A stretch of 64,000 bases of DNA, taken from assembly GCA_965228625.1 (NCBI GenBank), contig OZ245829.1, positions 3,162,001-3,226,000 on the forward strand. The letters run 5' to 3'. The translations under genes were made by a program, and so were the position numbers. The stretch is from UBA2767 sp965228625 (GTDB lineage: Bacteria > Pseudomonadota > Alphaproteobacteria > Rhizobiales > Methyloligellaceae). Below the pieces are notes generated by a model that saw only the letters and a program-made list of their open reading frames with translations, was not told the DNA's origin and did not search any database. This document shows, one piece after another, positions 26,003 through 34,256 of this stretch. Position 1 is the stretch's first letter. Every line of letters starts with the position of its first letter.

Positions 26003-26866
26003 TTACTCGGCGGCTTCCGAATGCTTGTCCGTGTCCAGCACGTCCTCATACACCTTGAGGGCGTCGAGTTCCGGCGTGGAGACGACGTTATAGCCGCAAT
26101 CGGCAAAATGAACCTCGCCGGTCACGGCGCCGGACAAATCGGACAGGAGGTAGAGGGCAGCGCCGCCGACCTCGTCCAGATACGGCGTGCGCTTCAGCGG
26201 CGAGTGCGCCTTCTGGAAGTTGAAAATGCTGCGCGCGTCGGAAATGCCGGCGCCTGCAAGCGTGCGCATCGGCCCCGGTGACAGGGCATTCACCCGGATG
26301 CCGCGCGGTCCGAAATCGACCGCGAGGTATCTGACGCTCGCCTCGAGCGCGGCCTTGGCCACGCCCATCACATTGTAACAGGGGACCACCCGCGAGGCGC
26401 CGCCATAGCTCAGGGTCAACAGGCTGCCGCCGTCGTTCATGAGGTCGGAGGCGCGCTTGCAGATCTCCGTGAACGAGAAACAGGAGATCACCATGGTCTG
26501 CAGGAAGTTCTCGCGGCTTGTGTCCGCATAGCGGCCCTTGAGCTCGTTGCGGTCGGAAAAGGCCAGGGCGTGGACGACGAAGTCGAGCGAGCCCCATTTG
26601 TCGCCGATGACCTTGAACACGTTGTCGACGCTGGCGAGATCTTCCACATCGCAGGACTCGATGATCTTTGCGCCGGTCGATTCCGCGAGCGGGATGGCGC
26701 GTCTGCCGAAGGCGTCCCCCTGATACGTGAACGCAAGCTCCGCGCCTTGTCCGGCAAGGACCCGGGCGATCCCCCATGCGATCGACCTGTCGTTGGCGAC
26801 GCCCATAACAAGGCCCTTCTTGCCTTCCATCAGGGGGGCCGGGGATGCGATGTCTTTCTCGGTCAT
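26003..26866 (-). CDS. fabI: Enoyl-ACP reductase (NADH) FabI
   Basis: FabI carries out the last reduction in each fatty-acid elongation cycle and is the target of triclosan-type inhibitors. The 287-residue protein has the FabI-type nucleotide motif MGVANDRSIAWGIA, the active-site pair in YNVMGVAK (Tyr and Lys spaced by six), and LSPGPMRTLAGAGI. It is last in the transcript fabA-fabB-fabI, 63 bases after fabB, an arrangement typical of Hyphomicrobiales and divergent from irr. Confidence 0.95.
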   Translation of the reverse strand: MTEKDIASPAPLMEGKKGLVMGVANDRSIAWGIARVLAGQGAELAFTYQGDAFGRRAIPLAESTGAKIIESCDVEDLASVDNVFKVIGDKWGSLDFVVHALAFSDRNELKGRYADTSRENFLQTMVISCFSFTEICKRASDLMNDGGSLLTLSYGGASRVVPCYNVMGVAKAALEASVRYLAVDFGPRGIRVNALSPGPMRTLAGAGISDARSIFNFQKAHSPLKRTPYLDEVGGAALYLLSDLSGAVTGEVHFADCGYNVVSTPELDALKVYEDVLDTDKHSEAAE

Positions 26867-26929
26867 GGCTTTTACCTGGTACTTGAACCTAGTTCTGTCA
26901 GTCGGTGGCCGCGAACCGTTCTCCGCTAG

Positions 26930-28147
26930 CTATGTCTCAAAACGCTTGAAAACAAGTGTGGCGTTCGTCCCGCCGAAACCGAAACTGTTGGACATGACGC
27001 AGTTGACGTCGGCGTTGTCTTCGCGCTCGCGCAAGATCGGCATATCGGCCATGTCCGGATCGAGATCCTCGATGTTGGCCGATTCGCACAGGAAACCGTT
27101 GTTCATCATGATCAGGGAATAGATGGATTCCTGCACGCCCGTGGCTCCGAGTGAATGCCCGGTCAGGGATTTGGTCGCGCTGATCTTCGGGACATCCTTC
27201 CCAAAAACCTCGCGGATTGCCTCGATCTCGCGGATGTCACCCACCGGCGTCGACGTGCCATGCGGGTTGATGTAGTCGATCTTGCAGTCCAGGCCCTCCA
27301 TGGCCATCTTCATGCAGCGAACCGCGCCTTCACCGGAGGGCTGCACCATGTCGAACCCGTCGGAGTTCGCGCCATAGCCGGCAATTTCGCCGTAGATCTT
27401 CGCACCGCGCGCCTTTGCGCGCTCCAGCTCCTCGAGGACGACAACGCCGGCGCCGCCGGCGATGACGAAGCCGTCACGATTGGCGTCGTAAGCACGGCTC
27501 GCGGTCGCGGGCCTGTCGTTGAATTTCGAGGACATGGCATTCATGCCGTCGAACAGAACCGAAAGGGTCCAATCCAGCTCTTCGCTGCCGCCGGCGAATA
27601 TGACGTCCTGCTTGCCCCATTGAATGAGCTCCGCGCCGTTGCCGATGCAGTGGGCGGATGTCGAGCAGGCGGATGATATGGTGTAGTTCACGCCGCGGAT
27701 CTTGAAAGGCGTGGCCAGCGTCGCCGACGCGGTCGAACTCATCGCCTTGGGTACCTCGAACGGTCCGACTTTCTTGGGGCCGCGCTCGCGGGTCGTGTCG
27801 GCGGACCAGACGATCGATCGGGTGGACGGGCCGCCCGAACCCATGACGAGGCCGGTGCGCTCATGCGAGATCTCGTCCTCGCCCAGGCCGGAATCCTGTA
27901 TCGCCTGTTCCATGGCGATGTAGTTCCAGGCCGATCCCGCGCCCATGAAGCGGCGCACCTTTCGATCGAGAACTTCTTCCCAATCGAGCTGCGGCGCGCC
28001 GTGAACCTGTGAGCGGAAGCCCATATCCGCATATTCGGGCGCCTTGACGATGCCCGACTTGGCCTCACGCAGTGACGCCGTTACTTCCTGAACGTTGTTG
28101 CCGATCGAGGAGACGATCCCCATACCGGTGATCACCACACGTCTCAT
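26930..28147 (-). CDS. fabB: 3-oxoacyl-ACP synthase I
   Basis: FabB elongates cis-3-decenoyl-ACP and so commits chains to unsaturated fatty acids. The 405-residue protein has the ketosynthase triad: Cys161 in ISSACSTSAHC, and the two histidines in NPHGTSTPVGD and TGHSLGATGVQE. Full length. It lies between fabA (84 bases upstream) and fabI and is clearly part of one operon with them. Confidence 0.95.
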   Translation of the reverse strand: MRRVVITGMGIVSSIGNNVQEVTASLREAKSGIVKAPEYADMGFRSQVHGAPQLDWEEVLDRKVRRFMGAGSAWNYIAMEQAIQDSGLGEDEISHERTGLVMGSGGPSTRSIVWSADTTRERGPKKVGPFEVPKAMSSTASATLATPFKIRGVNYTISSACSTSAHCIGNGAELIQWGKQDVIFAGGSEELDWTLSVLFDGMNAMSSKFNDRPATASRAYDANRDGFVIAGGAGVVVLEELERAKARGAKIYGEIAGYGANSDGFDMVQPSGEGAVRCMKMAMEGLDCKIDYINPHGTSTPVGDIREIEAIREVFGKDVPKISATKSLTGHSLGATGVQESIYSLIMMNNGFLCESANIEDLDPDMADMPILREREDNADVNCVMSNSFGFGGTNATLVFKRFET

Positions 28148-28231
28148 GCACTTCGTCCTTTAAGGTCCCCGAGACTTCCCGCCGGTGGGCGGGCGTTGAT
28201 CCCGCGCGTCATACCGTCGCGCGGGCACGAG

Positions 28232-28759
28232 CTATGCGCTTGCGCCACTTGCGGACTCGTCGAAAAGACCGACCCGCAAGTCGCTTGCAGAATAGATGGG
28301 TTCGCCGTCAGCCTTGAGCAGGCCGTCACCGGTTCCGAGCGTGAATCTGCGGCGGATAACCCGCTTCAGTTCCACCACATATTCGAGCTTCGTGACCGTC
28401 GGTTCGACCATGCCGCTGAACTTCACCTCGCCGACGCTGAGAGCGCGGCCCTTTCCCGGCGCGCCCAACCAACCGAGAAAAAACCCCAGCATTTGCCAAA
28501 GAGCATCCAGTCCCAGGCAACCCGGCATGACCGGGTCGCCCTTGAAATGGCAGGGAAAAAACCAAAGGTCGGGCTTGATGTCGAACTCGGCGACGATGAT
28601 GCCCCGGCCATGAGTGCCACCCTCTTCCTCGATCTTCGAAATCCTGTCGAACATCAGCATCGGCGGCAGTGGGAGCTGGGCGTTGCCTTCGCCAAACAGC
28701 TCGCCGCGCCCGCAGGCCAGCAGATCCTCGTAATCATAACTCGAACGGCGTTCAGACAT
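28232..28759 (-). CDS. fabA: 3-hydroxyacyl-ACP dehydratase/isomerase FabA
   Basis: FabA dehydrates 3-hydroxydecanoyl-ACP and isomerizes the product, the branch point to unsaturated fatty acids. From the ATG at 28759 the protein has 175 residues. The catalytic His71 and Asp85 lie in FFPCHFKGDPVMPGCLGLDA. An open frame extends 20 codons upstream without similarity. First gene of fabA-fabB-fabI, divergent from irr; the shared 200-bp upstream region contains two inverted repeats. Confidence 0.95.
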   Translation of the reverse strand: MSERRSSYDYEDLLACGRGELFGEGNAQLPLPPMLMFDRISKIEEEGGTHGRGIIVAEFDIKPDLWFFPCHFKGDPVMPGCLGLDALWQMLGFFLGWLGAPGKGRALSVGEVKFSGMVEPTVTKLEYVVELKRVIRRRFTLGTGDGLLKADGEPIYSASDLRVGLFDESASGASA

Positions 28760-28820
28760 ATTTTGCGACCCCGCAGTAGGTGCGGCATACCCTCCGTTGA
28801 ATTGCCTGTTTCCTAACACA

Positions 28821-28861
28821 CTCCGATTTGCATCTAAAGCCTGCGGCGCGCCGAATCGGAG
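28821..28861. promoter_or_regulatory. Inverted repeat between fabA and irr (fabA side)
   Basis: CTCCGATT (28821-28828) and AATCGGAG (28854-28861) are perfect 8-bp inverted copies separated by 25 bases. They lie 62 bases upstream of the fabA start codon, in the divergent promoter region shared with irr. Confidence 0.4.
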
Positions 28862-28917
28862 CGTGCGTCAACCAATGCGTTTCAGCCGTATTGCAGGAAC
28901 GCGCGGAAAACTATATT

Positions 28918-28944
28918 GTTTCGACGGAAATAGCTTGTCGAAAC
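28918..28944. promoter_or_regulatory. Inverted repeat immediately upstream of irr
   Basis: GTTTCGAC (28918-28925) and GTCGAAAC (28937-28944) are perfect 8-bp inverted copies with an 11-base spacer, ending 15 bases before the irr start codon. It could be an operator or an RNA hairpin that covers the translation start. It does not match the ICE box consensus. Confidence 0.45.
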
Positions 28945-28959
28945 TGGAACAGTGTCACC

Positions 28960-29376
28960 ATGGCTCACGGAACGGCGGAAAAAACCATTCCTGATCTGCT
29001 TCGGGATGCGGGGCTGCGCCCGACGCGTCAACGAGTGTCCCTTGCAGAACTCCTGTTTGCCAAGGGCGACCGGCACCTGACGGCCGAACGTCTGCATGAA
29101 GAGGCCGTGAACCACAACGTTCCGGTGTCCCTCGCCACGGTTTACAACACCCTGCACCAGTTCACCCAGGCGGGTTTGCTGCGCGAGGTGGCGGTGGAGG
29201 GGTCCAAGACCTATTTCGATACGAACACGTCGAACCACTACCATTTCTTCTGTGAGCGCGACGGCATTCTGATGGACATTCCGACCGACGAGCTGGTCGT
29301 GCAGGGTCTGCCCGAGCCGCCGGAAGGCATGGAGATTTCTCGGGTGGACGTGCTCGTGCGGCTCATCGAGAAGTAG
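28960..29376 (+). CDS. irr: Iron response regulator Irr (Fur family)
   Basis: Irr is the heme-linked iron regulator of Hyphomicrobiales and Rhodobacterales. From the ATG at 28960 the protein is 138 residues: an N-terminal winged helix with GLRPTRQRVSLAELLF and PVSLATVYNTLHQF, then the dimerization domain with SNHYHFFCERDG. The usual HHH heme motif reads His-Tyr-His here. The N-terminal heme regulatory motif of the Bradyrhizobium protein is absent. The divergent arrangement with fabA-fabB-fabI confirms identity. The frame is open upstream to 28828, without support. Confidence 0.93.
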   Translation: MAHGTAEKTIPDLLRDAGLRPTRQRVSLAELLFAKGDRHLTAERLHEEAVNHNVPVSLATVYNTLHQFTQAGLLREVAVEGSKTYFDTNTSNHYHFFCERDGILMDIPTDELVVQGLPEPPEGMEISRVDVLVRLIEK

Positions 29377-29416
29377 GTCCGCGCCGCGGGCCGGTCCGGC
29401 CACCGCAACATCTCCG

Positions 29417-29974
29417 CTACTCGACTTCCTCGCCCCGATAGACGCCCCACAGGCGTTCCTGCTCAATCCATCCGGTAAAGTCGCCGACGGTGAAATTGCA
29501 CCAGGTGCCATTGCACTCATGCACCGAGCCGAGCACGCCGGGCGCGAGCTGCGCAATGGTCTTTGATCCGTTGGAGGCGCGCGTGTGAAGTGGAATCGAC
29601 TGCGGTTCCTTGGTCCAGGGCATCACAAGGGCCGTTCGCCGGCCCGAAAGCAGCGCATGGAATACCCAGCCCTCCGAGCCCTCGCTGTCGCGGATCTGGC
29701 GCCAGTTCTCGAACTCGGCAACGATTTCCACCGGCAGTCCGGCGCGGGAGAAAACCCAGGAAACCGCGTGTTCGGTGCTCGGACCCTTGCGCACGTTCAC
29801 GCGGTTTGACTTGAGGCTGACGAAGCGCGGCACCTGAAGGCCGCTTGCGCCGACCTTGACGGCCGCCTGGCGTTGCTCCTGCTGCGCGCTTGCCTCGTGG
29901 CTGATGCCAGCCGACAGGCACACGGCAAGCAGGGCGAGCACGAGTTTTCGTGCGCGTTCTTTGCTCGCGGTCAT
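29417..29974 (-). CDS. Exported SH3-domain protein
   Basis: A 185-residue secreted protein. The first 31 residues form a signal peptide (basic start, hydrophobic LVLALLAVCLSAG, likely cleavage after ASA). Two bacterial SH3-like modules follow: one at about residues 50-110 (NVRKGPSTEHAVSWVF) and one at about 120-180 (WCNFTVGDFTGWIEQERLWGVY), the second containing the YgiM/SH3_4-like GWI motif. Such proteins bind cell-wall peptides or act as periplasmic scaffolds; the precise role is unknown. It is convergent with irr. The start ATG 29974 gives the best signal peptide. Confidence 0.85.
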   Translation of the reverse strand: MTASKERARKLVLALLAVCLSAGISHEASAQQEQRQAAVKVGASGLQVPRFVSLKSNRVNVRKGPSTEHAVSWVFSRAGLPVEIVAEFENWRQIRDSEGSEGWVFHALLSGRRTALVMPWTKEPQSIPLHTRASNGSKTIAQLAPGVLGSVHECNGTWCNFTVGDFTGWIEQERLWGVYRGEEVE

Positions 29975-30224
29975 GGATGCCGTTCGTTTGTACCTGTTAT
30001 CCCGCGTCATGCGAAACCTGCGTCGAATTTCGCTGTCCAGCATTGCGATAAAAAGATGAACGGAACATGGCCAAACAGGTCATTACGTCCTTTGTTATAT
30101 CCGGACCATTCTGATAGACAAGGCGGCGCGTGGAACCGGTATTTGCGCGATGTGCCAGTTGCTTGAAAGTAACACGTGGATGGACCGCGCAAGGTTCTGC
30201 AGTTGAATTGAGTGGAGAAGAGGG

Positions 30225-31217
30225 ATGCCCACCAAAAAACCGCTGGTTGTTGTGACCCGCCGGCTTCCGGATGTGGTGGAGACGCGGATGCGCGAGCTGT
30301 TCAACGCGGAGTTGAATATCGACGACCACCCCATGTCGCGGGAGGAACTCATTGCGGCCGTGGGCAAGGCCGAGGTTCTTGTGCCGACGGTCACGGACCG
30401 TATCGATTCGAGCGTGCTCAGCCAGGCCGGCGATCAGCTCAAGCTCATCGCCAACTTCGGCACGGGCGTCGACAACATCGATCTCGAAACGGCCCGCAAT
30501 CGCGGCATCATCGTCACCAACACGCCGGGCGTTCTCACCGAGGACACCGCCGACATGACCATGGCGCTCATCCTGGCGGTGCCGCGACGACTCGCCGAAG
30601 GCACCATGTTTCTCAAGAGCCCGGAGAACAAATGGGATGGCTGGTCGCCGACCTGGATGCTCGGTCACCGGATTTACGGGAAGCGCCTCGGCATCATCGG
30701 CATGGGCCGGATCGGCCAGGCCGTCGCGCGCCGGGCGAAGGCTTTCGGACTGCAGATTCACTACCACAACCGCCACAAGGTCGCGGCCGAGGTCGAGGAA
30801 GAGCTGGAGGCGACCTACTGGGACAGCCTCGATCAGATGCTCGCGCGCATGGACATCGTGTCGGTCAATTGCCCGCACACGCCGGCGACCTTTCATCTGC
30901 TCTCGGCACGCCGGCTGAAACTGCTCAAACCCTCCGCCTATCTGGTCAACACCGCCCGCGGTGAAGTGATCGACGAGAACGCGCTCGCGCGCATGATCGA
31001 GGCCGGCCAGATTGCCGGCGCCGGGCTCGACGTGTTCGAGAACGAACCTGCGATCAATCCGAAGCTGTTGCACAGCAATCACGTTGTCGTGCTGCCCCAT
31101 CTGGCGTCGGCCACGATGGAGGGCCGGATCGATATGGGCGAGAAGGTCATCATCAACATCAAGACCTTCCTCGACGGCCATTCGCCCCCGGACCGGGTTC
31201 ATCAGGCGATGCTGTAG
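30225..31217 (+). CDS. D-2-hydroxyacid dehydrogenase (glyoxylate/hydroxypyruvate reductase-like)
   Basis: A 330-residue NAD(P)-dependent dehydrogenase. It has the N-terminal lid domain, the Rossmann motif IGMGRIGQAVARRAKAFG at about residues 158-175, and the catalytic residues Arg (VNTARGEVIDENAL), Glu (DVFENEP) and His (VLPHLASAT). It is closest in pattern to GyaR/GhrB-type glyoxylate reductases. It has its own ribosome binding site (GGAGAAGAGGG). It is convergent with the aldo/keto reductase of the neighbouring oxidoreductase operon, suggesting a shared theme of 2-hydroxy-acid metabolism, which is inference. Confidence 0.88.
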   Translation: MPTKKPLVVVTRRLPDVVETRMRELFNAELNIDDHPMSREELIAAVGKAEVLVPTVTDRIDSSVLSQAGDQLKLIANFGTGVDNIDLETARNRGIIVTNTPGVLTEDTADMTMALILAVPRRLAEGTMFLKSPENKWDGWSPTWMLGHRIYGKRLGIIGMGRIGQAVARRAKAFGLQIHYHNRHKVAAEVEEELEATYWDSLDQMLARMDIVSVNCPHTPATFHLLSARRLKLLKPSAYLVNTARGEVIDENALARMIEAGQIAGAGLDVFENEPAINPKLLHSNHVVVLPHLASATMEGRIDMGEKVIINIKTFLDGHSPPDRVHQAML

Positions 31218-31276
31218 CGGGAACCCGCACCCGACAATCGAGCAATAGAATCGACTCGGATTTGGTCGAAGAGGCT

Positions 31277-32248
31277 CTAGGCCTGCTCCTCGCGGCGGTC
31301 CGTCGCCGGTGGCGGCGTGCGCGAGAGCGCCGCGATCTCGTCATGCAGGTTATCGTCCATGTCGATCTCGACCGAGGTCAGCGACGGCTCGAGCTGCTCC
31401 AGGTTGCGGGCGCCGATGATCGGGCAGGTGACGGCCGGGTGCGCCCCGGCCCAGGCAACTGCGAGGCTGACGGGGTGGTGGCCCTTTTCATTTGCCAGCG
31501 CGGTGAATTTTTCCGCCGTCTCGAACACCCATTCCTCGCCGTAACGCTTCTCGTATTCCTTGTTGCTCATGATGCGGCCGGCATCGGGCCGCGTCTTGAC
31601 GCCGTACTTGCCGCTCAAAAGACCGCCCCCGACAGGTGAATAAGTAATGACGCCGAGTTCCTCGGCCAGGGCCATGGGGAACATCTCGACCTCCGACTGT
31701 CGTTTGACCAGGGAATACATGGGCTGGATCACGTCGATGCGCGGCCAGCCGTTCCTTTCCGATATCCCGAGTGACTTCGAGATCTGCCAGGCGGCCCAGT
31801 TGCTGGCGCCGAGATAGAGCACCTTTCCGTCGCTCACCAGTTTCTCAAGCGCGCGCAGCGTTTCCTCCAGCGGCACGTTCGGGTCCCAGCGGTGCATGAA
31901 CAGCACATCGAGCCTGTCGGTTCCGAGCCGTTGCAGGCTGGCCTCGACGGCGCGCAGAATGTGCCGGCGGTTGCCGCCGCGCGCGTTGACGTCGTCGGCC
32001 ATCGGATTGAAGCACTTTGACGTGATGATCAATTCGTCGCGTTCGGCGCGCATCAGTTTGCCGAGGATGGTCTCGGCCTTGCCTCTGGAATAGGCGTCCG
32101 CGCAATCGAAGAAATTGATGCCCGCGTCACGGCAGGCCTTGTACATGGCGGCGGATTCTTCCTCGGTGGCGTCACCGCCGAAGGACATTGTTCCGAAGCA
32201 CAACTGCGACACCTGAAGGCCGGTGCGGCCAAGCCATTTGAACTGCAT
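31277..32248 (-). CDS. Aldo/keto reductase
   Basis: A 323-residue (alpha/beta)8 NADPH-dependent reductase. The active site shows as FDCADAYSRGKAE (Asp and Tyr), a Lys in the next strand (LIITSK) and His in LFMHRWDPNVP. The NADP-binding C-terminal region includes PIIGARNLEQLEPSL. It starts 24 bases after the short-chain dehydrogenase stop, as last gene of an operon with that gene and an FMN oxidase. The substrate is not identifiable; YghZ/Tas-type aldehyde reductases are the closest group by pattern. Confidence 0.88.
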   Translation of the reverse strand: MQFKWLGRTGLQVSQLCFGTMSFGGDATEEESAAMYKACRDAGINFFDCADAYSRGKAETILGKLMRAERDELIITSKCFNPMADDVNARGGNRRHILRAVEASLQRLGTDRLDVLFMHRWDPNVPLEETLRALEKLVSDGKVLYLGASNWAAWQISKSLGISERNGWPRIDVIQPMYSLVKRQSEVEMFPMALAEELGVITYSPVGGGLLSGKYGVKTRPDAGRIMSNKEYEKRYGEEWVFETAEKFTALANEKGHHPVSLAVAWAGAHPAVTCPIIGARNLEQLEPSLTSVEIDMDDNLHDEIAALSRTPPPATDRREEQA

Positions 32249-32272
32249 CTGTTCCCTCCGCGCGAACTCAAC

Positions 32273-33091
32273 TCATGGACTGAAGTCTTCAAACGCCTTC
32301 TTATAGTCCGGATGCCAGCGCGACAATGCGGGCCGGTTAGAAACAATATCTCCCGTGGCCCAGGCCATGCGTTTGGCGTCCATCTCGGGCGTGACCTCGC
32401 CGTCCGGGCACAGAATATAAAAGTCTCCCCGCTGAAGCGCCGGCATCATGAAATCGATCACCTGGTCAGGCCACCACGCGCCCTCGCGATGCTCGCGCTC
32501 GCCCGTTGTCGTCATGCCGGGAATCAGCAGATGAACGCTGATCTTGCAGCCATCGGTGTTGCGCAGCTCATGGGCCAGCGCCTCGGTGTAGGTCTTGAGC
32601 GCGGATTTGGTGACGTTGTAGGCAGCGTTACCCGGGGGATTTGTGATTCCCTGCTTGGAGCCGGAGTGAATGATCATTCCCGGCGCGCCATCGGCGATCA
32701 TGCCCGGAACGAAGGCGCGCACCGCATACTCGACGCCCCAGAAGTTCACATCCATCGCCTTGCGCCAGTCTGCCGTGTCGCCCCACACGCCGCCGCCGAT
32801 CCGCGTCACCGCGTTGTTCATCAGCAACGCGACCTGGCCCAGCTCACCAAGCACCGTATCTCGCAGCTTGTCGATGCTCGACGGGTCGGACACGTCCGTC
32901 GGGACGGTCAGGACATGCGCGCCGGTCTGCGCCACGTCGGCTCCGGCGGTATCGAGGGCTTGCGCATCGATGTCGGCGAGGCAGACCTCCATGCCAAGCT
33001 CGGCGAAACGCCGCGCGGCGGCCTGTCCGATGCCGCTTGCAGCACCCGTGACCACGGCGACGCGGCCCGCGCGCAGGACGTCGTGGCTCAT
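32273..33091 (-). CDS. Short-chain dehydrogenase/reductase
   Basis: A 272-residue classical SDR. It has the cofactor motif VTGAASGIGQAA near residue 15, an acidic residue after strand 2 (CLADID) that favours NAD, LLMNNAV, and the active-site Ser (IIHSGSKQG) and YNVTK. The C-terminal segment (YILCPDGEVTPEMDAKRMAWA) is longer than in most SDRs and resembles SDRs annotated as general oxidoreductases. It lies between the FMN oxidase (36 bases upstream) and the aldo/keto reductase (24 bases downstream). Confidence 0.87.
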   Translation of the reverse strand: MSHDVLRAGRVAVVTGAASGIGQAAARRFAELGMEVCLADIDAQALDTAGADVAQTGAHVLTVPTDVSDPSSIDKLRDTVLGELGQVALLMNNAVTRIGGGVWGDTADWRKAMDVNFWGVEYAVRAFVPGMIADGAPGMIIHSGSKQGITNPPGNAAYNVTKSALKTYTEALAHELRNTDGCKISVHLLIPGMTTTGEREHREGAWWPDQVIDFMMPALQRGDFYILCPDGEVTPEMDAKRMAWATGDIVSNRPALSRWHPDYKKAFEDFSP

Positions 33092-33127
33092 GGCATCCTC
33101 CCTCGAATTGCCTGTGTCCTTCGTGTC

Positions 33128-34207
33128 CTAGTAACCCTCGTCGATCAGCGGGAAGGCCGGATGCCAGCCGCCGAAAAACGGCGGCGGGGCATCGGCGAGA
33201 TAGGACCTGTCGAGTTCATCGTAAGAGGTGACGCCGAGCATGCCGAGCGTGCCCTCGATCTCCGCCTCCAGGAGTTCCAGCATGCGCACGACCCCGTCTT
33301 CGCCCCCCGCAGCCGCGGCCAGGCCCTGCAGGCGTCCGATCCCGACCGCGTCCGCGCCGAGCGCCATCGCCTTGACGATGTCGGTGCCGCGCAGAAACGC
33401 CCCGTCGACGATTGTGCGGCAGCGCCCGTCGAGCGCCTCGACGATATCCGCGAGCACCGTCGCCGAGCCGACGCCGTGGTCGAGTTGGCGTCCGCCATGG
33501 TTCGAGACGTAAACGACGTCGATGCCCGCATCGGCCGCGATCAGTGCATCCTCGGTGGTCGCGATCCCCTTGAGGATGATGGGGCAGTCGAACTTGCCCC
33601 GGATACGCTCGATGTCGCTCCATGCGAACCGGCGTTGGTGCTCATGGGCAACGCCGTGCCGCCGGGAGGTCGGCTGGTAACGCTTTGCCTTGTCGCGTTC
33701 GCGCCGGCCGTAATAGTCGAGGTCGACGGTGAAACAGACGGCGATGTAGTTCAGATCAATGGCCTGCGCGACAAGATCGTCGACCCAGTCCGGGTCGCCG
33801 CGGACATAGATCTGGAAGATTTTCGGATAGTCCTTCGCCGCTTCGGCGACGGCTTCGACGCCCGGCGCGCAGACCGAGCTCAACATGTGAAGGCAACCGA
33901 ACCGCGCGGCGGCCCGCGTCGGAACGGCGCCGCCGCCCTCCACGAAATCCTGCATCGAGCCGATCGGCGCAAGAATGACGGGCAAACGGAACCGGTGGCC
34001 CAGGAACTCCGTACCGCAGTCCACGTCGACCACGTCGCGCAGGACGCGCGGGCGAAAGCCGAGCGAATCAAGCGCGAGACGATTGCGCCGATGGGTGGTC
34101 TCGGTTTCCGCCGCCCCCATCAGGTAGTCCCAGCTTCCATCGGAAATGTTCTTGCGCGCGGGTTCCACGAACTCGTGCATGACCTCGAACGTGTTCTTTT
34201 TTGCCAT
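33128..34207 (-). CDS. FMN-dependent alpha-hydroxy-acid oxidase/dehydrogenase
   Basis: A 359-residue member of the glycolate oxidase/lactate dehydrogenase family, which oxidizes L-2-hydroxy acids to 2-keto acids. FMN-site and catalytic motifs are clear: PVILAPIGSMQDF, the catalytic His in VSNHGGRQLDHG near residue 239, and GADAVGIGRLQG. The usual Tyr-rich substrate segment in the first 30 residues is WDYLMGAAE. It opens a tight three-gene set with an SDR and an AKR. Electron acceptor (oxygen or quinone) and substrate cannot be assigned. Confidence 0.88.
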   Translation of the reverse strand: MAKKNTFEVMHEFVEPARKNISDGSWDYLMGAAETETTHRRNRLALDSLGFRPRVLRDVVDVDCGTEFLGHRFRLPVILAPIGSMQDFVEGGGAVPTRAAARFGCLHMLSSVCAPGVEAVAEAAKDYPKIFQIYVRGDPDWVDDLVAQAIDLNYIAVCFTVDLDYYGRRERDKAKRYQPTSRRHGVAHEHQRRFAWSDIERIRGKFDCPIILKGIATTEDALIAADAGIDVVYVSNHGGRQLDHGVGSATVLADIVEALDGRCRTIVDGAFLRGTDIVKAMALGADAVGIGRLQGLAAAAGGEDGVVRMLELLEAEIEGTLGMLGVTSYDELDRSYLADAPPPFFGGWHPAFPLIDEGY

Positions 34208-34256
34208 TTTTTGACGCTCGTCTTGTTTGTGGGTGGTGCGGGCGAATGCCCCTTGG

